A stretch of DNA of 19,735 nt from an uncultured Bacteroidota bacterium. GTDB lineage: Bacteria; Bacteroidota; Bacteroidia; Flavobacteriales; UA16. The notes under the pieces were generated by a model, which was not told where the DNA came from, ran no database searches, and worked only from the letters and a program-made list of their open reading frames with translations. The DNA lies in assembly GCA_902535565.1 (NCBI GenBank), contig CACAUH010000021.1, positions 1 through 19,735 of the forward strand, in the 5' to 3' direction. Of the stretch, positions 1 through 8,754 are shown in pieces (within the stretch, counting starts at the first letter, position 1; every line of letters starts with the position of its first letter). Both the position numbers and the translations under genes were made by a program.

Positions 1-3000
1 TCCAATTCCGGTGATGTGGACGGCACCATGACACTAACCACCTCCAGTACCAATGCTGAATCACTGGGCATTTCATTGGTGGGTTCGGGCATTTCCGAGG
101 TGAGTGGAGAGCTATGCGATCTCGCATGGACACTTGAAGATTCCCCATATACTTTCACTGGACCAGTCACAATTCCGGAAGGATGCAGCCTCACCATTGA
201 ACCCGGCGTCGATGTGTTTCAAGAAGGACAGCCCCTTCTGGTTCATGGCACATTTAATGCAGAGGGAACAACAGATCAACCCATCAATTTAACGGGGGGC
301 AATTTGACGCTGGGACAATCCACCAACACCGCAACGCTTCGGTTCTTCAATAGAATCGGAGAGAATGAAATCAACCAAATATTGTATCTAAACGGGTTCA
401 ACGATACGGAAGATGGTTACGCCATGGATTGTTATGATTTTTATAACAACACTACCTACACTGGAAACACCACCCACGGTGGTAGCCATGGTTGTGATGC
501 TCACTATATCGATAACGGCAGGCTCCGCCACTACGCTTATCATTATGACGGCGCCATCTTTCCGAGCGACACTCTCTATGCTCCACAATCAGGGACCTAT
601 GAAATATCAGCAAAACTCCAATTGGATGCCGGAACTGCTGGACAGGCGGTCACCCTTGAAGTCTTCAATGAGGATCAATGGCTCTCAGTCGATTCCATTG
701 GTCCTCACGAGAATGTAGGCACCAGCTGGAATCATGGGGCAAAATTGACAATGCGCAGCATACAGCAATACGCCGCCAACGAACCCATTCTGTTTCGCAT
801 CCACCTTTACGTTCCCTACGGAACATCCGCGATATGTTATATTGATGAAATCAGAGTCGGGTCACCTCAGACTAAAGCTCAATTGGATGGATGGGACATC
901 TTGTCCCAATCAGACAGTCTCGAAGTGACGTTCTCGGACAGTCAAGGTCAAATTTCAGTAGTAGGAAATGGAATCTCAATCGAGTCATCTTATTACGACG
1001 AGGTAGACTGGAACACGCTAAACCTTTTAGAGGCCCCTATTCTGACTGATTCTCAAGGCTCTTTTTACCTAGAATTTGAACACCAAACAACAAAGGCAGA
1101 CCGATACTGTGACTGGGCTATGTACACCATGTTGAATGGAAATGGCACATGGCACTACACTTATGGTTACGACAACGGATCTAGCTATGGAGTAACCAAC
1201 AGCTGGAAGCAATCAGAGTGCCTTCTTCCATTCACAGTAAACGATGGAGACCGTATCGATTTTAAATTCCATGCGAATGGCTACACCTCAAGCTCTGACC
1301 GCGACGAAATTGACTTCGATATCCGCAACATTTCACTATACCAAAGAACAGCATCAGATATAGTGGAGCGTCCTCTCATATGTGAAAGCAGCGAATTAAA
1401 AAACACCTATTCATCCTCTGAGATGCATTTGGCTGCCACCACGATACCTCATTTAGAAATGGGAACAGGATCGCTTTCTGCCTCGGAATGCGATTTTCGA
1501 TCCATCAAGGCAACGGGCGGCAACACCATCTCTCTTTCTGAATGTACAGTAATCAACAGCCCCAATGCTGGAATCGAAATGTCGGGTGACAACGCCAACC
1601 TGACCTTGTATGGATGTAGTATTACTCAGTCAGAAGATCAAGGAATCATTACGTCGGGTGACAACGCCAACCTGACCTTGCATGGATGTAGTATTACTCA
1701 GTCAGAGAACGCTGGAATCACGATGTCCGGCAATGAGGTATTCCTTGACGTCGACTATAGCTACATCAATCACAACAATTCTCATGGAATCGATATCAAC
1801 AGTAGCGCTGAGAACGCCGAGGTCATAATGGACAACTCATCGGTTTCGTACAACCAAAGCTCCGGAATTAACATAGATGGCCGCGCTGACATTCGTTATT
1901 CGAACATTGTCCACAACAGTGATTATGGCCTTTACACGCGGTATTACCAGTTCTCTACCATTGAGAATTCCATTTTTTGGTTCAATGGCAACAGCCAACA
2001 AATTTATGCCAGTAATAATGGCGTGAATGCTGTCAGTTACTCCAATGTACAAGGCATCAATGCTTTGCTGACGTCAACTCAATTCGCTTGGGGAGATGGG
2101 TGCATTGGAACGGACCCGGTATTGGCGGATTCACTGGGGCACCTCGATCCGTTCTCGCCTTGTGTGGATGGCGGAATGCCTTGGGAGCAGGATGCGCACA
2201 TCCCATACGGCCTGGGCAGCAGCCGGGCGGACATGGGCATGTATGGTGGACCGGCCAATGCATACTGGGGCGGGCAAGCCCCGCCAAATGGAGCCGTCGT
2301 CATCACCGATTTGTTTGACATTCCACAGGATCAAGGTGGAAAGCTGGGCATGCATTTCACGGCGTCGCCCTTTGATTTCGGGGGACTCGGATTCAACGTG
2401 ACGCATTACTCAGTGTGGCGCGACTTGTCACTTGGAAGTGACGTCCCAACCATCGTTGGAGATGGCAACTGGGAACAGATTGGCGAGGTGCCGGCCCAAG
2501 GGTTTAGTCAATACGGCTACACCGCCGAGACGCTGGTGGACGCCACCCCGGGGGACACGACCTGCCTGTCCAGCTTCATCGTCATCGCGCACACCACAGA
2601 CGACAACATCTACTGGGTGTCGGACGTGGCGGCGGCCTGCAGCTACGACAACCTCGCGCCGCTCGCGCCGGAATTGGATGGCGACGTGTTGCTCGAGGAG
2701 CCGGATACGCCTATCGTGGTCGTTTCTTGGCCCGCGCCGGAAGAAGAAGACTATGCCTACACTGTCATCGAGCGGGCCGACGGCGTGTCGAACAGTGTGG
2801 TCGGCGATACCCTGCTGCTCGATGCCGCTGTGGAGGTGGGGCTGACCTATGACTACATGGGCTACCACCTCGACCTCAATGGCAATCCGTCCGACACAGC
2901 CTATGTAAGCGTGACGGTGGGTGCCGAGCGAGACGTCATCCCACTGAATGCTGGATGGAACCTCGTGTCCCTCGATCGCTCGCCGGAAGAAGCGAGCGTC

Positions 3001-4002
3001 GCCTCCGTCATGGAGGAGCTGATGCCTGGCAATCTGCTCTATGTGACGGGCTTCGATGCCGGTGTCACGTTCTATGATCCCAATGGACTGCCCTTCCTCA
3101 ATACGCTCTCCGCGCTGGAGGATGGATATGGGTATTGGATCAAGGTCGCATCTGACGACACCCTGCAAGTGGAAGGCAGCGCGCTTCCCGCGGGCCTCAT
3201 GCCCACGCTGGATGCGGGCTGGAACCTCGTGGCCTACACAGCTGCGGGCGCAGCGACACCAGAGGCTGCCTTTGCCGACTTGTTGGCTGACAATGAATTG
3301 GAATATGTCACCGGATTCGATGGTGGCGTGCAGTTCTTCGACCCCGCCGGACTGCCCTTCCTGAATTCGCTCGAGGTCATGCAGAATGGATTCGGCTATT
3401 GGGTGAAGACGGTGTCGGACTTCGAAGGCTTGGAGATTGTCAGCGATGGAAAGGCGACGCCAAACCCGAACTACATCGTCCTGAACGGAACATCGAATTT
3501 GGGAGACCATGCAGGTCAATCGGTCTCTGTCGTCACGGGTGCTGGAGACATCGTGGGCCACATGCCGATTCTCGAGGGTGGACACCTCATGACCACTGCC
3601 GTATATGGGGCCGGGCAGGCGGAATCCGGTGGCATTGTACTGGGAGAACCGCTCTTCTTAGAGTTTGCCGGTGAGCGGACCGAGATGGTCGTAGAGTGGA
3701 CTGGGGACATGGCCCATACAAAGCTCGATGTGTCCTTCGATGGTCCGTCCTTTTCTGTGTTCCCCAACCCAGCAACAGACCGCTTCGACATCCGCTGGGA
3801 GCAGGTCACGGACGGCAGAGTCACTGCTCAATTGCATGATGCGCAAGGAAGAATTGTATCAATCGAAAATCTCGGCGACCGCTTGTCTGGAGCGCAGCAA
3901 GCGACCATTTCAGCGGGCCAATTTGCTGCTGGTTACTATTCGCTTCGCCTCTTGGTTGACGGTCGCGCTGTTTACCAAGCCGGACTGCAGCTGGTCGATT
4001 GA
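1..4002 (+). CDS. Large secreted beta-helix protein with GWNLVS repeats and T9SS sorting domain (5' end outside window)
   Basis: The frame is open from base 1, so the start and signal peptide lie upstream; GTG at 16 is only the first in-window start-like codon. Residues below are counted from it. Residues about 30-100 read like the first rungs of a right-handed beta-helix. Residues 100-450 look like two beta-sandwich, possibly ligand-binding, inserts. Residues 460-745 are parallel beta-helix coils, including two near-identical 24-residue copies and a third degenerate one (SGDNANLTL, then SGNEVFLDV). A fibronectin-like region follows, then two tandem GWNLV...GYW(I/V)K modules starting near 978 and 1066. 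The last 84 residues form a type A T9SS sorting domain (FPNPATDRFDIRW ... DAQGR ... G.Y.LRL.VDG). Family knowledge says such proteins are exported by T9SS and anchored or released at the cell surface; the substrate is unknown. Base composition changes sharply near 2050-2100. A secreted gene follows after 34 bases, probably in one operon. Confidence 0.9.
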   Translation, partial: SNSGDVDGTMTLTTSSTNAESLGISLVGSGISEVSGELCDLAWTLEDSPYTFTGPVTIPEGCSLTIEPGVDVFQEGQPLLVHGTFNAEGTTDQPINLTGGNLTLGQSTNTATLRFFNRIGENEINQILYLNGFNDTEDGYAMDCYDFYNNTTYTGNTTHGGSHGCDAHYIDNGRLRHYAYHYDGAIFPSDTLYAPQSGTYEISAKLQLDAGTAGQAVTLEVFNEDQWLSVDSIGPHENVGTSWNHGAKLTMRSIQQYAANEPILFRIHLYVPYGTSAICYIDEIRVGSPQTKAQLDGWDILSQSDSLEVTFSDSQGQISVVGNGISIESSYYDEVDWNTLNLLEAPILTDSQGSFYLEFEHQTTKADRYCDWAMYTMLNGNGTWHYTYGYDNGSSYGVTNSWKQSECLLPFTVNDGDRIDFKFHANGYTSSSDRDEIDFDIRNISLYQRTASDIVERPLICESSELKNTYSSSEMHLAATTIPHLEMGTGSLSASECDFRSIKATGGNTISLSECTVINSPNAGIEMSGDNANLTLYGCSITQSEDQGIITSGDNANLTLHGCSITQSENAGITMSGNEVFLDVDYSYINHNNSHGIDINSSAENAEVIMDNSSVSYNQSSGINIDGRADIRYSNIVHNSDYGLYTRYYQFSTIENSIFWFNGNSQQIYASNNGVNAVSYSNVQGINALLTSTQFAWGDGCIGTDPVLADSLGHLDPFSPCVDGGMPWEQDAHIPYGLGSSRADMGMYGGPANAYWGGQAPPNGAVVITDLFDIPQDQGGKLGMHFTASPFDFGGLGFNVTHYSVWRDLSLGSDVPTIVGDGNWEQIGEVPAQGFSQYGYTAETLVDATPGDTTCLSSFIVIAHTTDDNIYWVSDVAAACSYDNLAPLAPELDGDVLLEEPDTPIVVVSWPAPEEEDYAYTVIERADGVSNSVVGDTLLLDAAVEVGLTYDYMGYHLDLNGNPSDTAYVSVTVGAERDVIPLNAGWNLVSLDRSPEEASVASVMEELMPGNLLYVTGFDAGVTFYDPNGLPFLNTLSALEDGYGYWIKVASDDTLQVEGSALPAGLMPTLDAGWNLVAYTAAGAATPEAAFADLLADNELEYVTGFDGGVQFFDPAGLPFLNSLEVMQNGFGYWVKTVSDFEGLEIVSDGKATPNPNYIVLNGTSNLGDHAGQSVSVVTGAGDIVGHMPILEGGHLMTTAVYGAGQAESGGIVLGEPLFLEFAGERTEMVVEWTGDMAHTKLDVSFDGPSFSVFPNPATDRFDIRWEQVTDGRVTAQLHDAQGRIVSIENLGDRLSGAQQATISAGQFAAGYYSLRLLVDGRAVYQAGLQLVD
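1579..1724 (+). repeat. Two tandem 72-bp repeats (24-residue beta-helix coil)
   Basis: The 72-base unit starting gtcgggtgacaacgcc at 1581 is followed by a nearly identical copy at 1653. Differences include tatggatg versus catggatg and the last few codons. A third, diverged copy follows from about 1725. The period is a multiple of three and keeps frame, so this is a recent duplication of one beta-helix rung inside the coding sequence and not an intergenic repeat. Confidence 0.85.
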
Positions 4003-4036
4003 GGAGGGGGACCCATCAAGCGCTTATTTTCGGGGG

Positions 4037-5377
4037 GTGAAGACCTTACTCAGCCCCTTGTTTTTCTTCCCGCTCGTCTTGCTCGCCCAGCCCGGAGAGT
4101 GGGCAGTGGTGCCGACGAATTCGGCGGGCACACTGCTCGGAACGGTGACCGTGGGCGGCCAGGCTGCGCAAAGCGGTGACTGGGTTGGTGCCTTTGACGA
4201 AACCGGAAACTGCGCTGGGGCTGCAGAAGTGGTCCTCAATGCCGGCGAGAGCTACATCAGCCTCCCGATCTATGGCGACGATGTCACGACCGCAGACATC
4301 GACGAGGGCATGGGCGGCGGAGAGGACTTCTCCCTGCGCCTGTGGCGCGCAGCCACGGGAGAGGTGCTCTTGCATCCAACGGCCGAGAATCCGATTGTGC
4401 TGAGCGGTTGGACCGCCACCAATGGAGCGCCCATGCCAGGCTTTGACGACGCCTACGCCGTCTATGACTTTGGATACGAATGGTCAGAGCTCACCGTAAT
4501 GTGTCCGCCCCCGTTGTTGTGTCTCACTGGGCCGACGTACAACCTTTCGGCTGAGCCCAACACGGGCAGTTGGTCAGGTCCGGGGACGCAAACGGGGTTT
4601 GCAGGGTGGTTCTTTAATCCGGCTGCGGCTGGACTGGGCACCCACACCCTGACGTACACAGACGCCAATGGCGTCAGCGAGACATGCACGGTGACTGTGC
4701 AAGACAGCCTTGAGCCGACCCTGAGCTTGCCCACCGGCTGGTGTCAGGGGGACGGTCCCTTGCTGCTGGATTCCCTCGCCGATCCAATGGGGGGAGTGTG
4801 GACTGGCAACGGCGTTCTGGCCACGCCTCCGGGTGCTGTGTTCGATGCCGGGCTCTTGGTGCCGGGCACCTATCCCATCTCCTATACCACCGACGGAAAC
4901 TGCGGCGGGACCGTCACGGGCGCCATCAGTGTGTACCCTTCACCAGAGGCCCCTACCCTGACTGCATTGAATGGCCTCCTCTACGCCGGCAACTTCGACC
5001 CGACCGATTCACTGACGTGGCTCATCGACGCCCAAGGCGATGGCACCTTGTACGACATAGGGTTCAACGACTCCATCATCTACTTCCCCAGCTGGGGCGA
5101 AACCTACTACGTCGTGGCCATCAACGAATACGGATGCGAGGCCATCAGTCCACCCTTCCTTGTCGACGCCACCATCGGCCTGCCCCCGATCCAGTCGGAA
5201 GCTCCACTGTCCTTGTGGCTGGACGAGAATGGGCAACTGCAGTCCTCCATGCCGCTGGACCAAGTGGAATGGCGCGATGCGCTGGGAAGGAAGCTGGTTG
5301 GACCAGTCGGTCCCGGCCCGTGGCTGGTGCATGCCACCGCTTCCGACGGCCACACCATTCGGGTTTTGCTGCGGTGA
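4037..5377 (+). CDS. Secreted Ig-like protein, probable degenerate T9SS substrate
   Basis: I start at GTG 4037 because it gives a typical signal peptide (VKTLLSPLFFFPLVLLA, then QPGEW). The frame is open further upstream but there it overlaps the previous gene. A purine-rich GGAGGGGG lies about 25 bases upstream, rather far for a Shine-Dalgarno site. The mature protein opens with about 120 residues of a domain seen in T9SS substrates (EWAVVP... VGAFDETGNCAGAAEV ... GGEDFSLRLW). Two Ig-like/PKD-like units of the type G.W.G.G...F.P...G.....YT.....C..TV follow. The last 55 residues (WLDENGQLQ ... WRDALGRKL ... WLVHATASDGHTIRVLLR) resemble a weak T9SS sorting domain without the usual YPNP start. 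It is probably cotranscribed with the upstream surface protein. No enzymatic motif is visible. Confidence 0.75.
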   Translation: MKTLLSPLFFFPLVLLAQPGEWAVVPTNSAGTLLGTVTVGGQAAQSGDWVGAFDETGNCAGAAEVVLNAGESYISLPIYGDDVTTADIDEGMGGGEDFSLRLWRAATGEVLLHPTAENPIVLSGWTATNGAPMPGFDDAYAVYDFGYEWSELTVMCPPPLLCLTGPTYNLSAEPNTGSWSGPGTQTGFAGWFFNPAAAGLGTHTLTYTDANGVSETCTVTVQDSLEPTLSLPTGWCQGDGPLLLDSLADPMGGVWTGNGVLATPPGAVFDAGLLVPGTYPISYTTDGNCGGTVTGAISVYPSPEAPTLTALNGLLYAGNFDPTDSLTWLIDAQGDGTLYDIGFNDSIIYFPSWGETYYVVAINEYGCEAISPPFLVDATIGLPPIQSEAPLSLWLDENGQLQSSMPLDQVEWRDALGRKLVGPVGPGPWLVHATASDGHTIRVLLR

Positions 5378-5432
5378 GAAGCGCATTGGTCGAGGGGGCA
5401 GCTGTGTCCCAGTTGGCTGGGCCTTTGTAAAT

Positions 5433-5450
5433 TGCAGGCAATTGCTTGCA
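5433..5450. promoter_or_regulatory. 18-bp imperfect palindrome just before the bestrophin gene
   Basis: The sequence tgcaggcaattgcttgca is symmetric about CAATTG apart from one mismatched pair (positions 5 and 14). It ends 3 bases before the ATG at 5454. It could be an operator or an mRNA hairpin that limits initiation. No regulator is encoded nearby, so function is speculative. Confidence 0.3.
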
Positions 5451-5453
5451 GCG

Positions 5454-6350
5454 ATGATTCGGTACAATCCAAAGGCTTGGTTTTCCCTGATTTTTGAATT
5501 CCACCGGAGTGACACATTCCGGAAGATGATCTGGGTGTTGCTCATTTTCGGAGTGTACTCATGGCTCATGACGTGGACAGAGCTCCATTACCGCGAGTAT
5601 TTCAACTTTCACAGCACGATTGCAGTCCACTCTCTGCTCGGCTTCATCATGGGCCTGCTTCTCGTGTTCCGCACCAACACTGCATATGACCGCTGGTGGG
5701 AAGGCCGAAAGCAATGGGGCGCATTGGTGAACTCGACCCGGCATTTCTCCTACCAATTGGCTGCCCTGCTCCCTGGGCCTGAACATGCCGAGGACAGGGC
5801 TGCCTTGACCCGGTTGATTGCCGCTTATCCCTCCGCCCTCCGCCACCACCTGCGTCGGACCGATCCCGGAGAAACCCTTCGCCATCTTCACACTGACGAT
5901 CCGCATGGTCTTCAGGAGGGAGATTTAAGCGTGTCAGACCCACAACATGTGCCCAATGCCATCGCTGCTGAGCTCTACCGTCGGATTGCCAAATGGAACC
6001 GCGACGGGGTGATCACTGGGGAAATGCTGATCAACCTCAACGCAGAACTTGCGCGGTTCACAGACATCACTGGCGCCTGCGAACGCATCTTGAAAACGCC
6101 CATTCCTTTCGGATACAGCCTGTTCATCAAGAAATTCATCTTTGCCTACACAGTCACGCTTCCGTTGGGGCTGGTGGACCAATTCAACTATTGGACGGTG
6201 CCGTTGACGGTGTTCATTCTGTATGTCTTCGGATCGCTGGAGTTGCTCGCAGAGGAGATCGAAGAGCCATTTGGTCTCGATGCCAATGACCTGCCTACCG
6301 ATCCGTTGTCAGACACCATGAGGTCCAACGTGACGGAACTGCTCGCCTGA
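5454..6350 (+). CDS. Bestrophin family (YneE/UPF0187) membrane channel protein
   Basis: The product is 298 residues, the normal length for bacterial bestrophins. The start at ATG 5454 gives MIRYNPKAWFSLIF, the usual N-terminus; the frame is open further upstream only by overlap with the preceding gene. Visible features are a first membrane segment at about 25-42 (MIWVLLIFGVYSWLMTW), a second at about 54-72, and the family signature RTNTAYDRWWEGRKQWG at 73-89. A soluble helical middle and two more hydrophobic segments follow near the C-terminus (FIFAYTVTLPLGLV; VPLTVFILYVFGSLELLAEE). The acidic EEIEEPFGLDANDLP matches the conserved region after the last helix. Bacterial homologues form pentameric ion channels in the inner membrane. 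It may be expressed independently of the upstream secreted-protein genes, from the 76-base gap holding a palindrome. Confidence 0.88.
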   Translation: MIRYNPKAWFSLIFEFHRSDTFRKMIWVLLIFGVYSWLMTWTELHYREYFNFHSTIAVHSLLGFIMGLLLVFRTNTAYDRWWEGRKQWGALVNSTRHFSYQLAALLPGPEHAEDRAALTRLIAAYPSALRHHLRRTDPGETLRHLHTDDPHGLQEGDLSVSDPQHVPNAIAAELYRRIAKWNRDGVITGEMLINLNAELARFTDITGACERILKTPIPFGYSLFIKKFIFAYTVTLPLGLVDQFNYWTVPLTVFILYVFGSLELLAEEIEEPFGLDANDLPTDPLSDTMRSNVTELLA

Positions 6351-6374
6351 CGAAAGTCATAGGGGCGACTGAGT

Positions 6375-6388
6375 ATTCTCAGGAGAAT
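6375..6388. other. Short inverted repeat after the bestrophin gene
   Basis: ATTCTC-AG-GAGAAT forms a 6-bp inverted repeat 25 bases after the bestrophin stop. There is no T-tract, so it is at best a weak terminator or a protein-binding site. Confidence 0.2.
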
Positions 6389-6445
6389 CGATGCCCTTGA
6401 ATGCGGACTGTTGGGCGTACTTGGGAGGACCCAAATTCCCCCAAC

Positions 6446-6604
6446 ATGAAACGCAACCTCCTCCCCCTCGCTCTGGCCGTATTGTCGGTAACCAGCATCG
6501 CCCTCGGCCTCATCTTGGCCTCTGAAAAAAACCAAGGAGCGGCCTCCGAAGTCGTCATCAACTCTTTGTCTGACTCAGAGTCAGACCTCGTGTGTCTCCA
6601 TTAA
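6446..6604 (+). CDS. Possible small membrane or secreted peptide (52 residues)
   Basis: ATG 6446 opens MKRNLLPLALAVLSVTSIALGLILASEKNQ, a basic start followed by a hydrophobic stretch that fits a signal peptide or single membrane anchor. A short Ser/Asp-rich tail follows (NSLSDSESD) and ends in LVCLH. GGGAGGACC at 6423-6431 is a possible ribosome site, about 15 bases upstream. The peptide has no family I recognise. Its last 13 codons include a perfect 9-bp inverted repeat, so part of the apparent coding signal could belong to a structured noncoding region. A stretch this short can also be open by chance. Confidence 0.35.
   Translation: MKRNLLPLALAVLSVTSIALGLILASEKNQGAASEVVINSLSDSESDLVCLH
6568..6586. 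other. Perfect 9-bp inverted repeat (hairpin or operator)
   Basis: GTCTGACTC-A-GAGTCAGAC is a perfect palindrome apart from its central base. It lies inside the 3' part of the small ORF at 6446-6604. No T-tract follows, so it does not look like a standard intrinsic terminator. Confidence 0.4.
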
Positions 6605-6642
6605 CCCAAACATCCCTCCTGCAGTCTCCCACATCACGTCTG

Positions 6643-6658
6643 CGGAGTGCTGACTCCG
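6643..6658. terminator. Weak hairpin between convergent genes
   Basis: CGGAGT-GCTG-ACTCCG forms a 6-bp stem with a 4-base loop between the small ORF (+) and the end of gapN (-). It starts 1 base past the gapN stop. It lacks a T-rich tail on either strand, so termination is only a possibility. Confidence 0.25.
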
Positions 6659-6659
6659 T

Positions 6660-8261
6660 TCAGAGCAAGTAGTCCATGCTCGAGAAGGTCGAGTGTCGTC
6701 CTGCAACCACGCCCTCAAGCGTGTCCTTTCTGCCCTCTCCGCAGGCCACCAACGTCCGGATGCTAAAGGACCGCAACGCGGCCCGCACGCTCAACGTTGC
6801 CACCGCGCTGTCTTTGCGCCCGGTAAACGGCAGGGCGTCCGGGCCGCGTTTGCAGCTGGCATTGAGGTTGACACGGCAAACTTGGTTGACCAGTTGATCG
6901 ATAACAGGCCCCATCGCAGCCGGATCATCCGAAAAAACACTGGCCTGTTGACCGTAGTCGCTTTGGGCGATATCGATCATGACCTCCTCAAGATCCTCGA
7001 ACTCCACGACCGGACAGACTGGACCGAACTGCTCCTCACGGAAAATGGCGGTGTCCCGGCTGGTCGGAAAGAGGATGGCCGGGAAGAAAATGGCGCCTGC
7101 GGTCTCGCCGCCTTTGGCGTTGACCACCTCTGCCCCCTTCTCGACAGCCTCTGCCACATAGGCTTGCATGGCCTCCACTTTTCCGCGCTCAGGCAATGGG
7201 GTGATCATACAGTCCCGGAATGGCAACCCAACGCTCAGTGCATCGGTGGCCGCCGCAAACTTCTCGAGGAACTCCCGGCGAACGTACTTGTGCACATAGA
7301 TGACCTTGAGAGCGGTGCAACGCTGTCCATTGAAGCTCCACGCCCCGCTGACACACTCCTTGACGGCCAAATCAAGGTCGGCGTCGGGCAAGATGATGGC
7401 TGGGTTCTTCGCCTCCAGGCCCAGCACCTGCCGCACCCGATTGGGCTTGGGGTGTTGCGAAATCAGGGCGTTGCTTGACTTGCTGTTTCCAATAAGTGCG
7501 AGAACATCGACCTCGCCCGACTGCATGATGGGGGCAGCGAGCTCCCGGCCCCGCCCAAAGACGATGTTCACCACCCCAGGAGGGAAGCAGTCTCGGAAGG
7601 CTTCGAGCAGCGGCGTGATGAGCAACACACCGTACTTGGCCGGCTTGAACACGGCCGTGTTGCCCATCAAGATGGCGGGCAGAAGGACGCAAAACGTTTC
7701 ATTCAGGGGATAGTTATAGGGGCCGAGGCACAGCACGACACCAAGTGGGCCCCTGCGAATCTGGGCGAGCGTCCCTTCCACGTTGTGGATGTGGCTGCCC
7801 TCGCGGTGCAACTCCTTGTACTCGGTCACCGTATCGCGCAGGTATTCGACGGTGCGGGTGAATTCCTTGACGGCATCCTTCTTTCGCTTACAGATCTCCC
7901 ACATGAGCAGCTTCACCACCAATTCTCGCTCTTCGACCATGCGGTCGATGAACTTCTCCATTGCGGCGATTCTGTCTGAAGCGGGGGCGACTGGCCAGGC
8001 GCCCCTGCCGAAATCGTATGCCTTTTTGGCTGCAGCGAGGGCTTCAAGACCCTGCTCTTTTTTCAAGTCTGGTGCGGAACCCAAATAAACGGGCACCTCA
8101 ACGCCATCAACCAGGGTCTTAATCGGGCTCAAGACGTCAGCGCGATCCCCCTGCCATTCCCGAAGCTGTCCGTCCACGAGGTAGGTGGTATGGTGTATGG
8201 GCTCTGCGAGGGTATCCTTGGGATCAAGCAAACCGTTCTGGGAAAGAATTGCGTGGGTCAT
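6660..8261 (-). CDS. gapN: NADP-dependent glyceraldehyde-3-phosphate dehydrogenase (non-phosphorylating GapN type)
   Basis: This 533-residue cytoplasmic aldehyde dehydrogenase shows the expected motifs: the oxyanion-hole Asn183 in GPYNYP, the general base Glu283 in GLEAKNP, the nucleophile Cys315 in [10 protein letters not shown], and Glu410 in EEQFGPV. The length, the N-terminal extension, the middle ([10 protein letters not shown], then [18 protein letters not shown]) and the C-terminal [16 protein letters not shown] match the long GapN-like branch common in Bacteroidota and plants. That branch oxidises glyceraldehyde-3-phosphate directly to 3-phosphoglycerate, giving NADPH and bypassing GAPDH and phosphoglycerate kinase. 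The call between GapN and another ALDH of the same clade rests on overall resemblance. The start at ATG 8261 is supported by the conserved N-terminus. It stands alone, divergent from the cold-shock gene. Confidence 0.85.
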   Translation of the reverse strand: MTHAILSQNGLLDPKDTLAEPIHHTTYLVDGQLREWQGDRADVLSPIKTLVDGVEVPVYLGSAPDLKKEQGLEALAAAKKAYDFGRGAWPVAPASDRIAAMEKFIDRMVEERELVVKLLMWEICKRKKDAVKEFTRTVEYLRDTVTEYKELHREGSHIHNVEGTLAQIRRGPLGVVLCLGPYNYPLNETFCVLLPAILMGNTAVFKPAKYGVLLITPLLEAFRDCFPPGVVNIVFGRGRELAAPIMQSGEVDVLALIGNSKSSNALISQHPKPNRVRQVLGLEAKNPAIILPDADLDLAVKECVSGAWSFNGQRCTALKVIYVHKYVRREFLEKFAAATDALSVGLPFRDCMITPLPERGKVEAMQAYVAEAVEKGAEVVNAKGGETAGAIFFPAILFPTSRDTAIFREEQFGPVCPVVEFEDLEEVMIDIAQSDYGQQASVFSDDPAAMGPVIDQLVNQVCRVNLNASCKRGPDALPFTGRKDSAVATLSVRAALRSFSIRTLVACGEGRKDTLEGVVAGRHSTFSSMDYLL

Positions 8262-8476
8262 ATTGCCCTAACACTCTGTCCCCTAATTGGTTCACGAAAG
8301 GTCCAAATATGGGTGTGGGTGACCAAAAACATGGCCTAACCGCACCTTCCCACTGTTCTATTTAGCGTCCGTGCCCAATGAAAACAGCGCCAAAGCACAC
8401 GCTTGACGCGTCCCAAACCCGACTTTTTCATAGTCGAGGGAGACCGTATTACCTTGCGCATCTTATATCAGAACAC
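8262..8476. promoter_or_regulatory. Divergent promoter region and long 5' leader of the cold-shock gene
   Basis: These 215 bases separate gapN (-) from the cold-shock gene (+) and must hold both promoters. I found no perfect TAnnTTTG box; CATATTTG on the minus strand, with one mismatch, is the nearest. Cold-shock mRNAs often have long structured leaders, and the roughly 100-200 untranslated bases here would allow that. No specific thermosensor fold was established. Confidence 0.4.
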
Positions 8477-8668
8477 ATGCCCCAAGGAACGGTCAAGTTT
8501 TTCAACGACGACAAAGGCTACGGCTTTATCACTCCCGACGAGGGAGGCAAGGACGTTTTCGTCCACATCAAATCTTGTAACGGCGAAATCGCCGAAAACG
8601 ACGTGGTGACCTACGAAGTGGAGGAAACCCAAAAAGGCCTGAACGCCATCAATGTCTCTGTGGCTTGA
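8477..8668 (+). CDS. Cold-shock domain protein (CspA family)
   Basis: The 63-residue protein is a single cold-shock domain: [24 protein letters not shown]...DVFVHI. RNP1 is KGYGFI and RNP2 is VFVHI, the aromatic RNA/ssDNA-binding strands. The frame is open to 8378, but ATG 8477 gives the family's normal N-terminus and the upstream part has no protein-like character. Family members act as cytoplasmic RNA chaperones. A strong intrinsic terminator follows 19 bases after the stop, so it is probably a single-gene transcript. Confidence 0.93.
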   Translation: MPQGTVKFFNDDKGYGFITPDEGGKDVFVHIKSCNGEIAENDVVTYEVEETQKGLNAINVSVA

Positions 8669-8687
8669 CCGGACACTTCCTTTTTTG

Positions 8688-8717
8688 AAAAAGGCCGGCC
8701 TTTCGCCGGCCTTTTTT
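8688..8717 (+). terminator. Intrinsic terminator of the cold-shock gene
   Basis: AAAAAGGCCGGC-CTTTC-GCCGGCCTTTTTT forms a GC-rich 7-bp stem extended by A:T pairs and ends in six T on the plus strand. The A-run on the other side makes it likely bidirectional. It would also serve the reverse-strand fusion gene ending at 8755. Confidence 0.9.
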
Positions 8718-8754
8718 CATGTCCAATTTTTCGGTCAAAAAAACAACGGGACCG

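Noticed and set aside
1579..1724. CRISPR-like repeat
   Set aside because: Only two or three contiguous copies with no spacers, in frame within a beta-helix protein.
2428..3585. Reverse-strand open frame of 385 codons inside the first surface protein
   Set aside because: It lies opposite a gene with clear domains and a T9SS tail in a GC-rich stretch. Its translation is His/Arg/Val-rich and matches nothing recognisable.
3728..4036. Upstream extension of the second secreted protein
   Set aside because: It overlaps the conserved T9SS domain of the preceding gene in another frame, and a signal peptide begins only at GTG 4037.
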